Shown piece by piece: positions 1-8,791 of a stretch of 53,391 nt of DNA; the first letter of the stretch is position 1, and each line of letters opens with the position of its first letter. The translations under genes and the position numbers were made by a program. This DNA is from JBBAEA01 sp041656175 (GTDB lineage Bacteria > Myxococcota_A > Bradymonadia > UBA4248). The notes under the pieces were generated by a model. That model had not been told where the DNA came from. It worked only from the letters and a program-made list of their open reading frames with translations, and did not search any database. The stretch is from NCBI GenBank assembly GCA_041656175.1, contig JBBAEA010000007.1:1-53391 (forward strand). The letters run 5' to 3'.

Positions 1-350
1 TGGGCAACGATAAGAGGACAACTGGATATTTTGCACCCTGGATGGGATGGCGTTAGGAATGAGTAGGTAAACGTGAGTTTACACAAAGAACTTGACACTC
101 CCTCCGTAGGATCTGGCACACACTTATAATCCGCTTCACAGCGCCCGATTTCGCTATGGTAGTGGCAAGCCTCAGGATTCTTCTGACAGCGTTCTGACAT
201 AATATTTTTTGGCTGTTCGGCTCCATCACTTACAGGCGGACACCTTTCGCCTGTAAATTTCGCAATATCCCCATCCGAATCACAGGCCGAAAGCAAGCAA
301 GCACAGAGGCAGAGCAGAGGTAGACCAAGTATTTTGAAACGAAAAAACAT
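1..350 (-). CDS. Cys-rich lipoprotein, partial (C-terminus beyond left edge)
   Basis: An open frame runs leftward off the window with no stop. It starts with a positively charged, hydrophobic signal peptide (MFFRFKILGLPLLCL) that ends in a lipobox LSAC, so a lipid-anchored periplasmic or surface protein is predicted. The visible part of about 116 residues has around ten cysteines after the lipobox, spaced as in small disulfide-rich modules. Two ATGs are adjacent (353 and 350). The GGAG at 357-360 is only 3 nt from the first and 6 nt from the second, so I chose 350. The function is unknown. It resembles the other Cys-rich lipoproteins of the window only in style, and I see no repeat unit shared with them. 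Confidence 0.7.
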   Translation of the reverse strand, partial: MFFRFKILGLPLLCLCACLLSACDSDGDIAKFTGERCPPVSDGAEQPKNIMSERCQKNPEACHYHSEIGRCEADYKCVPDPTEGVSSSLCKLTFTYSFLTPSHPGCKISSCPLIVA

Positions 351-496
351 CATACGCTCCGGGTTGTAAGGGCTGTCATACAGTCAAAATTGATCTTGTT
401 ATTTGCACTCAAATGTGGGTAAATTCTCAGCAATTGAAGCTTAAGGGAAGCTCTGATTCATTCAGATTGACGGTGCAACGGAGCTGTCCTCGCAGA

Positions 497-642
497 GGGG
501 GTAGCGCAAGACATGCGAAAAAAGGCGCTTACTTTCGCAGCTTGTGCGGTGGTTGAGCGGATAGCGAAAACAACGCACAAGCTATAGCGAAAGTTAGCGA
601 ATTTTTGAAGTCGGCTTGCGCGAGGGGGAAACTTCCCCCCCC
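497..642 (+). repeat. Long hairpin repeat, family A, copy A1
   Basis: The element begins GGGGGTAGCGCAAG and ends GGCTTGCGCG-AGGGGG-AAAC-TTCCCCC. The ends pair (GCGCAAG with CTTGCGC), and the interior also pairs, for example GCTTGTGCG with CGCACAAGC. It lies between the left-edge lipoprotein and the Lol permease and is followed by a run of A. The rest of the gap from 351 to 1130 holds a weak family-B-like stretch near 740-815, a short palindrome CTTGCG/CGCAAG at 851-866 and no convincing gene. Confidence 0.85.
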
Positions 643-1130
643 AAAAAAAAATCTAAAAAATGTCAATAAACCAGAGTCGCCTTGGGATTGATTGCTATGA
701 AGAATCAAATGCATTTGGAATTGGCAAGTAAACGCTCAAGGAGCTATAGAAACTCGTTTCAGCCTTCAAAAAAATGACAAAACAATAGCTACGCATAAAC
801 GGGTTTTAGGCCAGCGTCCCGTAAATGTATATGATAAATGTACTGAAATTCTTGCGCTTACGCAAGTAATGGGGCATGCCGCAGGGGATTTTTTGGGGCT
901 TTGATGAGCAAAATGATTCGTCCGTTTTCCCCAGTCCCGAAAAGCTAGCTTGGCGATGGCTTTAGTTTTCTTGTAAGCGCTAGCTGTTTAAGATATGCAA
1001 ACGCAGGGGCGCGTTTTGGCTTGCCCCGAGGCGAATATTTCGCCTATCATTATATAAGCTTCGGCTGTGCGCGTTTAGCTGATTTTTGCTACACGCAGCG
1101 ACGCGAAGTTTTTCTTTGCACAAGGCAAGC

Positions 1131-2417
1131 ATGTTCGAGTATTTTGTAGGCCTGCGATATCTTCTTAATCGCACACGCGTGAGCCTCTCTATTATTACCT
1201 TGATTTCGGTTTTTGGAGTGTTTTTGGGTGTCACGGCATTGGTGTCGGTGGTTTCGGTAGCGGGCGGCTTTGAGGATGCATTTCGTGATAAAGTTCTTGG
1301 CGTTAACTCGCATATTCTCATTATGACCTACGCTCAAGATGATTTTCGTGAATACCGCGATGTGCAAAAAAGTGTCGAGGAATACTCTCCTGAAATACTC
1401 GAAACAGCACCCTTTATATTCCACGAAATGATGATAGCCATTGGCTCAAAGATCTCTGGTATACTCATCAAAGGGGTGGAGCCACAGTCAATGGCGGGAG
1501 TCAGCGAGTTGGCTAAATATATCATTGCCGAGAGTGACGAGGAGCGAAATAGGATACTAGAAGACCTGCACTACGTTGAAGCAGAACACGGCGATGTGCC
1601 TCCGGTTATCATTGGTAAAGTTTTGGCAGAGAAGCTTAAAGTTGGTATCGGCGACGAAGTGCGTGTGATATCGCCACGACGCGGCATCATCGGCGAGCGA
1701 CGCTACGGACCTAGTCAGATGGAGCCGACGCAACGCAAGTTTCAGGTCATTGCGCTCTACGATTCGGGCTTTTATGATTACGATAATCGCTTGTTAGTGT
1801 GTGACTACAAGGCTTTGCAAGACTTCTTTAACCTCGATGACGTCGTTACAGGTGTCGAAGTACGCGTTAAAGACATTAATAAGACAGGTCCCATGCGAGA
1901 TGACCTAACGGCTAGGTTAAACCATCGTCCTGGGCTAGATCGCTTCAAAGTCATTGATTGGCAGGATTTAAACCGCAACCTCTTTACGAGCTTGCATCTG
2001 CAAAAAATCACGCTTTCCATCATTATGACGTTTATTGTCATAGTGGCGAGCTTTAATATCGTTGGTACGCTTATTATGATGGTCTTAGAGAAGCAACGCG
2101 ATATATCGATCATGAAATCGATGGGCGCAAGCGATGGTTCTATTATGCGGATTTTCATCTTCCAAGGCGTATTTATTGGTGGTTTGGGCGCAGTACTTGG
2201 ACTTTTAGGCGGTTGGGGGCTGTGCGAACTGATAAAACTTTACGATTTTAACCTTGATGCACAGATCTATCTCATCCAAACCCTACCCGTCAAAATGGAA
2301 CTCTCTGTCTTTTTAAAGGTCGGTTTTGCCGCTATCGCGATTAGCTTCTTGGCGACGCTCTACCCCTCTTGGTGGGCGACGCAACTAACCCCCGTGGAGG
2401 GTTTACGCTACGATTAG
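1131..2417 (+). CDS. lolE: LolC/LolE-type lipoprotein-releasing permease
   Basis: This is the inner-membrane permease of the LolCDE ABC complex, which extracts mature lipoproteins from the inner membrane and hands them to LolA. The family start motif FEYFVGLRYL is present, followed by TM1 (about residues 25-50), a long periplasmic MacB-like core to about 280, and three FtsX-type TM segments to the C-terminus ending TPVEGLRYD. At 428 residues the length is normal. An upstream TTG at 1086 would add 15 residues. I chose ATG 1131 because LolC/E proteins begin at this motif and an AAGG lies just upstream. No lolD ATPase is adjacent, and a single permease cannot be assigned to LolC or LolE from sequence alone. 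The many lipoproteins nearby fit the role. Confidence 0.85.
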   Translation: MFEYFVGLRYLLNRTRVSLSIITLISVFGVFLGVTALVSVVSVAGGFEDAFRDKVLGVNSHILIMTYAQDDFREYRDVQKSVEEYSPEILETAPFIFHEMMIAIGSKISGILIKGVEPQSMAGVSELAKYIIAESDEERNRILEDLHYVEAEHGDVPPVIIGKVLAEKLKVGIGDEVRVISPRRGIIGERRYGPSQMEPTQRKFQVIALYDSGFYDYDNRLLVCDYKALQDFFNLDDVVTGVEVRVKDINKTGPMRDDLTARLNHRPGLDRFKVIDWQDLNRNLFTSLHLQKITLSIIMTFIVIVASFNIVGTLIMMVLEKQRDISIMKSMGASDGSIMRIFIFQGVFIGGLGAVLGLLGGWGLCELIKLYDFNLDAQIYLIQTLPVKMELSVFLKVGFAAIAISFLATLYPSWWATQLTPVEGLRYD

Positions 2418-2466
2418 GAGCGCGGGAGTTTTTTCTTATACTTTAAAACAGCTTTGAGGAGCGAAT

Positions 2467-3033
2467 TTGTTTGGCCTGAGCTTTATTGAGCTGATATTTG
2501 TTGCGCTTATCGGTGTTTTGGTCTTTGGGCCAGAGCGCTTGCCCGCGGTTTCGCGAAAAATAGGGCAATGGATAGGCAAATGGCGAGGTAGCGTCGACAA
2601 CATCCAGCAAGAAATAGCCAAAGAACTTCAGTATGAAGAAGTAGAGCGAGAGCTCCAAAAGGCAGAGCAAGCCTTCCATTCGGCTAGTGATGTGATAAGC
2701 GGTCGCGAGATTAAAGAGAATGCCAAAAAGTGGTTGGGCGAAGAACTGGGCAAGAACGCTAGTTATTATGCAGATAAAGACACGGACTGGTTTTTGCCTT
2801 CAGCGATTTCAATCCGCAGCGTGAACTTGGCCGCTCCGCAGCGAGCAAGAAATATTAGGACTTGCGTTCTGCGAAAACGAAGCGCGGCACCGATTCTACA
2901 CCGTGTAGTTCTTTTAACCCCGCCACAAACGAGGTTTCGACTCATCATCCGTGGGCTGCGCGAAGCGTCTCTCGATCCCCATTCTACGCGCCGTATTCCA
3001 CTGCGAGCTGCTAAAGAAAACCCAAAATCATGA
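2467..3033 (+). CDS. tatB: Twin-arginine translocase subunit TatB (TatA/B family)
   Basis: TatB helps bind Tat substrates together with TatC at the inner membrane. The protein shows the family N-terminus FGLSFIELIFVALIGVLVFGPERLP: a short TM helix with the acidic residue at 8, then the FGP hinge, then an amphipathic helix. A long charged helix runs to about residue 100. The start is TTG at 2467, supported by GAGGAG just upstream and the family N-terminus. The last ~80 residues are Arg-rich and unlike the preceding part, so they may be a divergent tail or the result of a frameshift near 2785 (see findings). The stop overlaps the tatC start (ATGA), implying translational coupling. Confidence 0.85.
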   Translation: MFGLSFIELIFVALIGVLVFGPERLPAVSRKIGQWIGKWRGSVDNIQQEIAKELQYEEVERELQKAEQAFHSASDVISGREIKENAKKWLGEELGKNASYYADKDTDWFLPSAISIRSVNLAAPQRARNIRTCVLRKRSAAPILHRVVLLTPPQTRFRLIIRGLREASLDPHSTRRIPLRAAKENPKS

Positions 3034-3818
3034 CGACTGCCCCACAAGAAAGCGAAAAATTGCATGAAATGCCGTTTTTGGAGCATTTTCGAGAGCTTCG
3101 ACGCCGTTTGATTTATATTGTTGTCGTCCTCTTCATCGGTCTGCTCGCCTGCTTTACGGTGGCGGGCAAGATCTACGATTGGCTCGCAATCCCCATCTTT
3201 GACGCGCTACCCGAGACTAACAAAAACCTCGTCTTTCTCGATCCACTTGAACCCTTCTTTGTTTACCTCAAACTCAGTCTTTTAGCGGCGCTCTTTGTCA
3301 GCTCGCCGTTCATCTTTTACCAAATATATCGCTTTGTAGCGCCGGCACTATATCGCAAGGAACGGCGATGGATTCTGCCCGCAACGGCCTTCTCTTCCCT
3401 CATTTTTGTCGCGGGAGCGGCATTTTGCTATTATGTAGTTCTGCCACTTGGCTTAGGTACACTTATAAAGTTCGGGCTCGACAATACTCAAGATCTCGTC
3501 CCGCAGATTTCTATGGCATTCTACTACAGTCTCGTCATAAAACTGATGCTAGCCTTTGGCTTGATCTTTGAGACGCCTGTTTTCGCCGTTATTTTGGCGC
3601 GCCTTGGCCTCATTACACGTAAAAGCCTAACCAAACACTGGCGCGGCGCAGTTGTCGGCATATTCATACTCGCCGCCGTTCTTACGCCGCCTGACGCCAT
3701 TACCCAAATTCTTTTGGCACTTCCCATGATTTTGCTTTACGGCGTTTCGATCTTGCTCGTAGGCTTAGTGCAAAAACGCGAGCTTGTAGAAGAAGTAGAG
3801 GAAGTGGAGGGAACGTAG
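3030..3818 (+). CDS. tatC: Twin-arginine translocase subunit TatC
   Basis: TatC is the polytopic receptor that recognises the twin-arginine signal peptide and nucleates the Tat channel. The sequence carries the diagnostic HLxELRRR-like motif (FLEHFRELRRRL, about residues 18-29), the FVYLKLS and P-F-x-x-Y-Q-x-Y-R-F-V-A-P-A-L segments, and six predicted TM helices. The conserved FGLIFETPVF (around 180) follows, and LTPPDAITQ precedes the last helices. At 262 residues it is full length, with an acidic C-terminus. It overlaps tatB by 4 nt and forms an operon with it, and a strong hairpin follows the gene. Confidence 0.95.
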   Translation: MTTAPQESEKLHEMPFLEHFRELRRRLIYIVVVLFIGLLACFTVAGKIYDWLAIPIFDALPETNKNLVFLDPLEPFFVYLKLSLLAALFVSSPFIFYQIYRFVAPALYRKERRWILPATAFSSLIFVAGAAFCYYVVLPLGLGTLIKFGLDNTQDLVPQISMAFYYSLVIKLMLAFGLIFETPVFAVILARLGLITRKSLTKHWRGAVVGIFILAAVLTPPDAITQILLALPMILLYGVSILLVGLVQKRELVEEVEEVEGT

Positions 3819-3838
3819 CGCTTAGCGCGAGACGATCT

Positions 3839-3865
3839 GCGGGAACTCAGTAAGGGAGTTCCCGC
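3839..3865. terminator. Hairpin between convergent tatC and FG-GAP lipoprotein
   Basis: A perfect 10-bp inverted repeat (GCGGGAACTC / GAGTTCCCGC) with a 7-nt loop lies between two convergent genes. It has no long U tract on either strand, so it is a candidate bidirectional terminator or transcript-end stabiliser rather than a textbook intrinsic terminator. Confidence 0.55.
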
Positions 3866-3880
3866 GCGCATCGCATGATT

Positions 3881-6670
3881 TTAGTTTACTGGGCAACCCG
3901 CGACACTGAAAACATCGGAGTCGTTGTCCGTCTCTATGCACTCGTTAAAGCTTCCCGTTGTTTGTCCAAAACCGTGTAGGGGGGCATCTAGCATAAAACT
4001 AATTTTAGCGGGGAACGTCGCTGGCAAACTCACTGAGTCAGAAGGAACGAGTCTATCCCAAGCAAATGATACGCTGCGAATTTCGCCGGGCGCCATAGAG
4101 CGATCTAGCTGCACATTGCCAATCCATCGCTTTTCTTTGTTTTGACCAAAGTTTTCTATATAAAAAGCGATGTTCATGCCCTTACCCGCGCTTACAGAGC
4201 CCTTGTTTTCTAATTTTGCCGTAAGAATGAGTTTGTTGTTTACACATTCCTCGGTGCTGCTAAGGAGCTCCAGCGCCACAAAGTTGGGCGCATTAAAAAT
4301 GCCCTCGGGTTGAACGTTTTGGCGGCAATTGTTGTACTTAGGATTGAGCCAGTTGGCTTCTTCTTTTTTCGGTACTTTGCCGTTTTCTAGAATGTTCGTG
4401 ACATGATAAGCGTGTTGGTTCCAAATTCGGCGAGTGCGAACCCAGTTATCGTTGCGATCGGCGTAAACCGTGACGCCTGTGGGAAGGCTAGCTGGTGTCC
4501 AAGCTTTGATGTTGCTCACGACAACAATCTCGGTTTTTCCGTCGTTATCGACATCGACGATAAGCGGGTATTCAACCATGGTTCCCGAAGTGTTTGGCTC
4601 TTCCCAAAGCACCACGGCGTCGGGATAACCATCACCGTCGTTATCCACGCTGGCACCAGGTCCGCTATAAATACGCAGATGCGTTTCGTCTCTATAAACC
4701 ACCTCCGAAATGCCGTCGCCTTCAAAATCGAAGACAGATGAACCTGTACGCTCACTTGTTTCGTCTTGTGTTTTGGTCGCCCACAAAATCTTGCCCGTTT
4801 GACCATGGAAAACGGTGTAGTGCGAATAGCCAGCGACACCGATGTCGCGCTGCCCATCGCCATCGAAATCTGCAATGATAGGGTTGCCACCGCCGTTGGC
4901 TCCAGCAACTTCTTCATCCCAAATTTTGCGCTGACTCCATCCAGCGTCCGTTTTGTAGATCTTCCAAACACTAACGCGGCCATCACGAACACGGACGATC
5001 TCAGGGACCAGTTCACCCGGATGTTCGGGCTTATTTTCATCTTTTAAAAGGTCTGCTACACCAACATAATACCAGCCAGGTTCCTCCTCGGGGATGATAA
5101 TTTCACAGTTGTTATTAAATATATTATTGGCAATGATTTCGGCATTGCCATCTTGATCGAGGTCGGCTATCTCGAACATATAAATATAGGCACCTGCAAT
5201 CATTGGAAGACTGAGTTCGCATTTCCACTCGCTCCAATCGCTGTCACCTCTTAATACTCCTCTTGTAGTAACAATCTCGGGGACGCCATCTTGATCGAGA
5301 TCTGCAATTTGTGGCATAAGAACGGAGTAGTGTTTGCTATTTTGCGAATGTACCCCAGTTTTGCGGAATTTCTTTTGCACCCATTTATAACTACCGTCTT
5401 CTTGCTTTACTAAATTTAATGCATAAATCCCTGAGTTTTCCAAATTTGTGCTCGTTGTCCCTGTAATAATTTCGACAAGACCGTCGTTATCGATATCAGC
5501 AGCTGCTTTAACAAAGTTTGAATACAATGCTTTTTCGTCACTAGCGGCTAACAGTTCTCCGGTATCGCCACTAAGAGCGATAAGTTGTCGGTCATGGATC
5601 GTCGTTTCATTAATAATGCCATCGCTTACAAAAACAACATCGGGAATGTCGTTTTCATCAATAACAGTGTCGCCATTGTCATCGGTAAGGTTAATCACAA
5701 CTGCACTGTCGTGAACGCTGCCCTGCCAGTGCCATTTCACGGTTGGCGCAAAAGCATTGGTAGGTGGAATATACACACATTGGTTGGGGTTATCAGTAAG
5801 TTTAATACATAACTGGCTATCTTCATCGCAATATTCGTTGAGTTTACAATCTTGCGGACTTGTACATGTTGCGCCAGGTGTAATACACTTTTTAAACAAG
5901 CAAACCGTTCCCTCTGCGCAACAAAGTTCCTCCGCGTCACCACAACGTGTGCCGCTGCAACTGATTTTGCATCGTTCGTCTTCGCAGACTTCACCAAGTT
6001 CACAACAACTGGCTGCGCAACGAATTCGCTCTCCACAATCCTCGGCGCATTGTCCGTCTAAACAAACTTCCCCTCGCTCACAGCAGCGTACTTCAAAAAC
6101 GCCCTTGCAACGTAATTCGGGCAATGCACAAACTGGACTGCAACCATATTCTTCACACACATACCCCGCTTCACAACATTCGCCGCCGCACATGGCGCTC
6201 CCGTCATCACAAGTGCTCTCGCATTTATTGTACAGTAGATCACAACTTTGTCCTGCTTTACAGCAACTATTCCCACAAACGTTGCTGCACTCTACGCAGC
6301 TTCCGTCTTCGCATACTTGCGGGAAAATACACGCGGGCTTGCAGTTGTCCCAAGTGTTTTCAATGCATACACCGTTATGACAAACTAAAGGTGCTATGCA
6401 GGCAGGTGAACATTCTTCACCTGTATTAACGCAAGCGCCGTTCACACATACAAAGGGCGCTATACAACTTGGTTCGCAAACATCGCTTTTCTTTATGCAT
6501 TCTCCTTTAATGCATTGCTCCGTATTATCGCATGCGGGTGTGCATGTTTTTGTACCCGACGTTGTATCATCAGAACAAGCATGAAAAAATGGTAAAATGA
6601 GAAGCACTGCAAAAAGCGTAATGATGTACGTTTTAAATTTTTTGTTTTGCGACAGTTCTTCGACTCGCAT
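3881..6670 (-). CDS. Large Cys-rich lipoprotein with FG-GAP/VCBS repeats
   Basis: This is a predicted surface or periplasmic lipoprotein of 929 residues. A signal peptide is followed by the lipobox FFHAC. Residues ~30-290 are a run of Cys-rich modules of the type C-x-P-x-C-x-x-x-x-x-C-x-x-G-x-C. Residues ~300-780 carry FG-GAP/VCBS calcium-binding-like repeats: DIDNDG, two DLDQDG, DFDGDG, DFEGDG and DVDNDG, each followed by a strand such as EIV or DIG. These are expected to form a beta-propeller. The C-terminal ~150 residues look like an Ig/CARDB-type beta domain. ATG 6682 is also possible, but GGAGG lies 4 nt before ATG 6670, which I chose. The substrate or partner is unknown. Adhesion or binding of extracellular material is the usual inference for such propellers. 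Confidence 0.85.
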   Translation of the reverse strand: MRVEELSQNKKFKTYIITLFAVLLILPFFHACSDDTTSGTKTCTPACDNTEQCIKGECIKKSDVCEPSCIAPFVCVNGACVNTGEECSPACIAPLVCHNGVCIENTWDNCKPACIFPQVCEDGSCVECSNVCGNSCCKAGQSCDLLYNKCESTCDDGSAMCGGECCEAGYVCEEYGCSPVCALPELRCKGVFEVRCCERGEVCLDGQCAEDCGERIRCAASCCELGEVCEDERCKISCSGTRCGDAEELCCAEGTVCLFKKCITPGATCTSPQDCKLNEYCDEDSQLCIKLTDNPNQCVYIPPTNAFAPTVKWHWQGSVHDSAVVINLTDDNGDTVIDENDIPDVVFVSDGIINETTIHDRQLIALSGDTGELLAASDEKALYSNFVKAAADIDNDGLVEIITGTTSTNLENSGIYALNLVKQEDGSYKWVQKKFRKTGVHSQNSKHYSVLMPQIADLDQDGVPEIVTTRGVLRGDSDWSEWKCELSLPMIAGAYIYMFEIADLDQDGNAEIIANNIFNNNCEIIIPEEEPGWYYVGVADLLKDENKPEHPGELVPEIVRVRDGRVSVWKIYKTDAGWSQRKIWDEEVAGANGGGNPIIADFDGDGQRDIGVAGYSHYTVFHGQTGKILWATKTQDETSERTGSSVFDFEGDGISEVVYRDETHLRIYSGPGASVDNDGDGYPDAVVLWEEPNTSGTMVEYPLIVDVDNDGKTEIVVVSNIKAWTPASLPTGVTVYADRNDNWVRTRRIWNQHAYHVTNILENGKVPKKEEANWLNPKYNNCRQNVQPEGIFNAPNFVALELLSSTEECVNNKLILTAKLENKGSVSAGKGMNIAFYIENFGQNKEKRWIGNVQLDRSMAPGEIRSVSFAWDRLVPSDSVSLPATFPAKISFMLDAPLHGFGQTTGSFNECIETDNDSDVFSVAGCPVN

Positions 6671-6859
6671 AAATCCTCCCATTCAATGAGTATGCAAAAA
6701 ATGCAAGTAAACTAAGCTATAGCTAATATACATATTGCAGTGAAAAAATCTAGATCTACTCGAAGTCCAGCTCTAAAATAGACAACAGAATGAAGCTGAA
6801 TCGTTGCAAATACGGACTTTTAGGGGAGCGATGGACAATGCAAAAATAAGCAAAAAATA

Positions 6860-6919
6860 GTTTGCGTAAGCTAAGGAAAGAGAGCGTCTCTTCAAAATAA
6901 AGCTAATGAAATCAAGACA
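6860..6919. repeat. Family B repeat fragment
   Basis: A short stretch resembles the conserved core of family B (CTTCAAAATAAAG-x-AAT-x-AAATCAA) just downstream of the isochorismatase stop. It is degenerate and was recognised only by comparison with the better copies at 7.7, 14.0 and 38.3 kb. Nothing else is evident in the gap from 6671 to 6919. Confidence 0.4.
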
Positions 6920-7480
6920 CTATTTCAACATTTTAGAATACTTCTTAAACAGATCGCCCTTAGCCTCTCCCAGCGCTTGAAAGATTAGCGTTTCGGTATT
7001 GGTCATAATAACGCCAAGGTTAGACATCTGTGAGATAGCGTTTTTCCAGTGCGTCTTTCGTCGCGAGGCGATAGCATCGACGGGAACAAAAATTTCCAGT
7101 TCCTCCTCCTCATCTTCTATAATGAGGTCAAGCACAGTGTTGAGCACGCAGACATGCGACTCGATGCCAACGACGATCAAGGACTGAGGGATGTGTGGTG
7201 CAATGCGCTCGCAGAAATCGGGCTCATCTAAACAAGAGAACGATAGTTTTTCGACATACAAGGCGTCTTTTAGTTTTTCGCGCAGTCGTTCGTGTGTTGC
7301 GCCTAGCCCTTTGGGGTACTGTTCAGTATAAAAAATGCTTAAGCCAAAGTCTGTGGCGAGTTCAATGAGCATTTCAGCGTTTTTAAGGCTTTGTTCGACG
7401 ATTTCGGGCTCCATTGCTGCAAGGAGCTTCTCTTGCATATCAATAACTAAAAGGGCGCAGTCTTCAAAATAGGGTCGCAT
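6920..7480 (-). CDS. Isochorismatase-family cysteine hydrolase
   Basis: This is a 186-residue single-domain alpha/beta hydrolase of the nicotinamidase/isochorismatase superfamily. The catalytic triad is visible: D14 in LLVIDMQEKL, K78 in VEKLSFS, and C111 in GIESHVCVLNT, the last being the family signature around the nucleophilic cysteine. The substrate cannot be read from the sequence. Related small members are often annotated YcaC-like, and some act on amides. ATG 7480 was chosen over 7501 because AAGGAG lies 7 nt upstream and residue 1 then falls just before the first strand. It is flanked by non-coding repeats and appears monocistronic. Confidence 0.85.
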   Translation of the reverse strand: MRPYFEDCALLVIDMQEKLLAAMEPEIVEQSLKNAEMLIELATDFGLSIFYTEQYPKGLGATHERLREKLKDALYVEKLSFSCLDEPDFCERIAPHIPQSLIVVGIESHVCVLNTVLDLIIEDEEEELEIFVPVDAIASRRKTHWKNAISQMSNLGVIMTNTETLIFQALGEAKGDLFKKYSKMLK

Positions 7481-7534
7481 AGCACTTCTCCTTGGGAACA
7501 CTCTGAATGTGATATTTAAACGGTTTATTTTTGT

Positions 7535-7615
7535 GGGGGAAGTGTCCCCCTACGTGTCAACCCCGCGCTGTGCGCGGGTTTGCCACTACCCCCTCAACGG
7601 GGGCTCAGCCCCCGT
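7535..7615 (-). repeat. Short hairpin repeat, family A short form, copy A9
   Basis: Read on the minus strand it has the family-A ends (GGGGGTAG ... GTAGGGGG-ACAC-TTCCCCC), but the inner arm is only a stem around CCCGCGC-ACA-GCGCGGG. A G/C hairpin (ACGGGGGCT / AGCCCCCGT) precedes it. The same inner stem and a similar preceding hairpin occur in copy A8 at 17.8 kb. Confidence 0.75.
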
Positions 7616-7654
7616 AACGCCCCCGACGCGTTGCTTAGAGCTACCTTAAATATA

Positions 7655-7770
7655 CTCTGAACAATGCAATATCAGCAGGGGCAGGCTTCAAAGCTGCCCT
7701 TGATTAAAACAACGAAAGTTAGGCGGGTTTTTAAAATAAAAGTCAATAAAATCAATGCGTTAAACAGCGA
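7655..7770 (+). repeat. Family B dispersed repeat, copy B1
   Basis: It shares two blocks with copy B2 at 14.0 kb: an element around TTCAAAGC-x-GCCCTTGATTAAA, and the core TTAAAATAAAAGTCAATAAA followed by ATCAA. The copy ends just before the stop of the LolB-like gene. A 98-codon open frame crossing it is composed of repeat sequence and is not a gene. Confidence 0.7.
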
Positions 7771-7804
7771 AAGAGCTCTAAGAGCACTAGCCCAAAAATC
7801 AGGC

Positions 7805-8590
7805 TTAAGGCATAATAATGTGTCGCACGCCTTGCGGGCGAGGGAGGCTAAATACCTGCGGCTTAAACTCAATATTATCGTCGCGTTTTTGGACGCGTAT
7901 GCGCAGTTCAATACGTTTTTGGGGTATAAAAAACGTGATAAGCTTAGGATATGCGCGTAAATCTCCGTTTTTTACAAATTCCTTGGCTTCGTATTGGTAA
8001 ATAATTTCCTCGTTTTCGATAAACTCAATGCGGATAATATGCTTATCGGGATAGCTATAGTAGACGCGCTGTTGCTGCGCATTTCGTTTTTCTTGCACTA
8101 AAACATAGGCGCCGACTTTGCCGTCCCAACTAAAACTCTGCCTCTCGCGCCAGTCTTCGGCAAGATCCGTACTGGGATAATTGCCGACTAAAACCTCGTA
8201 CAGATCCACGGCACTCAAATACAGCGGTAAAATCTGCGAAATATTTTCGGCGCTAGCTACCCCTTCGGCGTAAATGTTTTGCATCGTGTCGATGAGCCAA
8301 AACTGCTTATCAATAGCCACCATAGTGCTAAGCGCTTTACCGAAGCTTGATAAAGTAACGCGTAAGTTTGCTGGTTCTTGGGCAGAAATCACAAAGTCGC
8401 GTCCCACGACGCGTTCGCGTTTAGCGTCGTCAAAATAATCGACTTTAGCCTGTATACGCACACTTGATGGCGCGGGCAAACGCTGCTCTAGAGTGCCGAT
8501 GACGTCTTGGGGCGGTGCTGGCTCCGGCTTAATACTTGCAGCGCATGCGCTGAGTAGTAGCGCTACAAAAATGATAACAAATCTTCGCAT
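7805..8590 (-). CDS. LolA/LolB-fold lipoprotein (DUF4292-like)
   Basis: This is a 261-residue lipoprotein with signal peptide MRRFVIIFVALLLSAC, where the lipobox LSAC has Cys16. The mature part lacks an obvious enzyme motif. The pattern of strands (VRIQAKVDYFD, LRVTLSSFGKALSTMVAIDKQFWLID, HIIRIEFIENEEIIYQYEAKEF, PKLITFFIPQKRIELRIRVQK) fits the half-barrel fold of LolA, LolB and DUF4292 proteins, which bind lipid or lipoprotein acyl chains. A role as outer-membrane lipoprotein acceptor is an inference, strengthened by a LolC/E permease in the window. A 14-bp tandem duplication lies in its 5' leader, and it is divergent from the RNase H gene. Confidence 0.7.
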   Translation of the reverse strand: MRRFVIIFVALLLSACAASIKPEPAPPQDVIGTLEQRLPAPSSVRIQAKVDYFDDAKRERVVGRDFVISAQEPANLRVTLSSFGKALSTMVAIDKQFWLIDTMQNIYAEGVASAENISQILPLYLSAVDLYEVLVGNYPSTDLAEDWRERQSFSWDGKVGAYVLVQEKRNAQQQRVYYSYPDKHIIRIEFIENEEIIYQYEAKEFVKNGDLRAYPKLITFFIPQKRIELRIRVQKRDDNIEFKPQVFSLPRPQGVRHIIMP

Positions 8591-8606
8591 AAAAACCTCG
8601 TCTTCT

Positions 8607-8634
8607 TGCCTAAAACACGTTGCCTAAAACACGT
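8607..8634. repeat. 14-bp tandem duplication upstream of LolB-like gene
   Basis: TTGCCTAAAACACG is present twice head to tail, 17 bp upstream of the LolB-like start. It may be a slippage product. Nothing shows that it is regulatory. Confidence 0.7.
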
Positions 8635-8791
8635 ATAGGCTCTCATGATGTACTGTATTTTGCCTACTAGTGCAAAGCCGTTCTTTCGAGCTTTGCGTTA
8701 CGACGGTGTAGAGCAAAGAGCATAATACGCCCCTCTGCTTGCGCCCGCTCGAACTTGCTAGTAACTTAATATAGCGGGGGGCGCTTTTGCT

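Noticed and set aside
497..642. Family A right-end G/C hairpin as an intrinsic terminator
   Set aside because: The strand has A rather than U following the hairpin, and copies lie in both orientations relative to genes.
7664..7960. 98-codon open frame on the + strand
   Set aside because: Formed by repeat B1 and antisense of the LolB-like gene; no ribosome-binding site.
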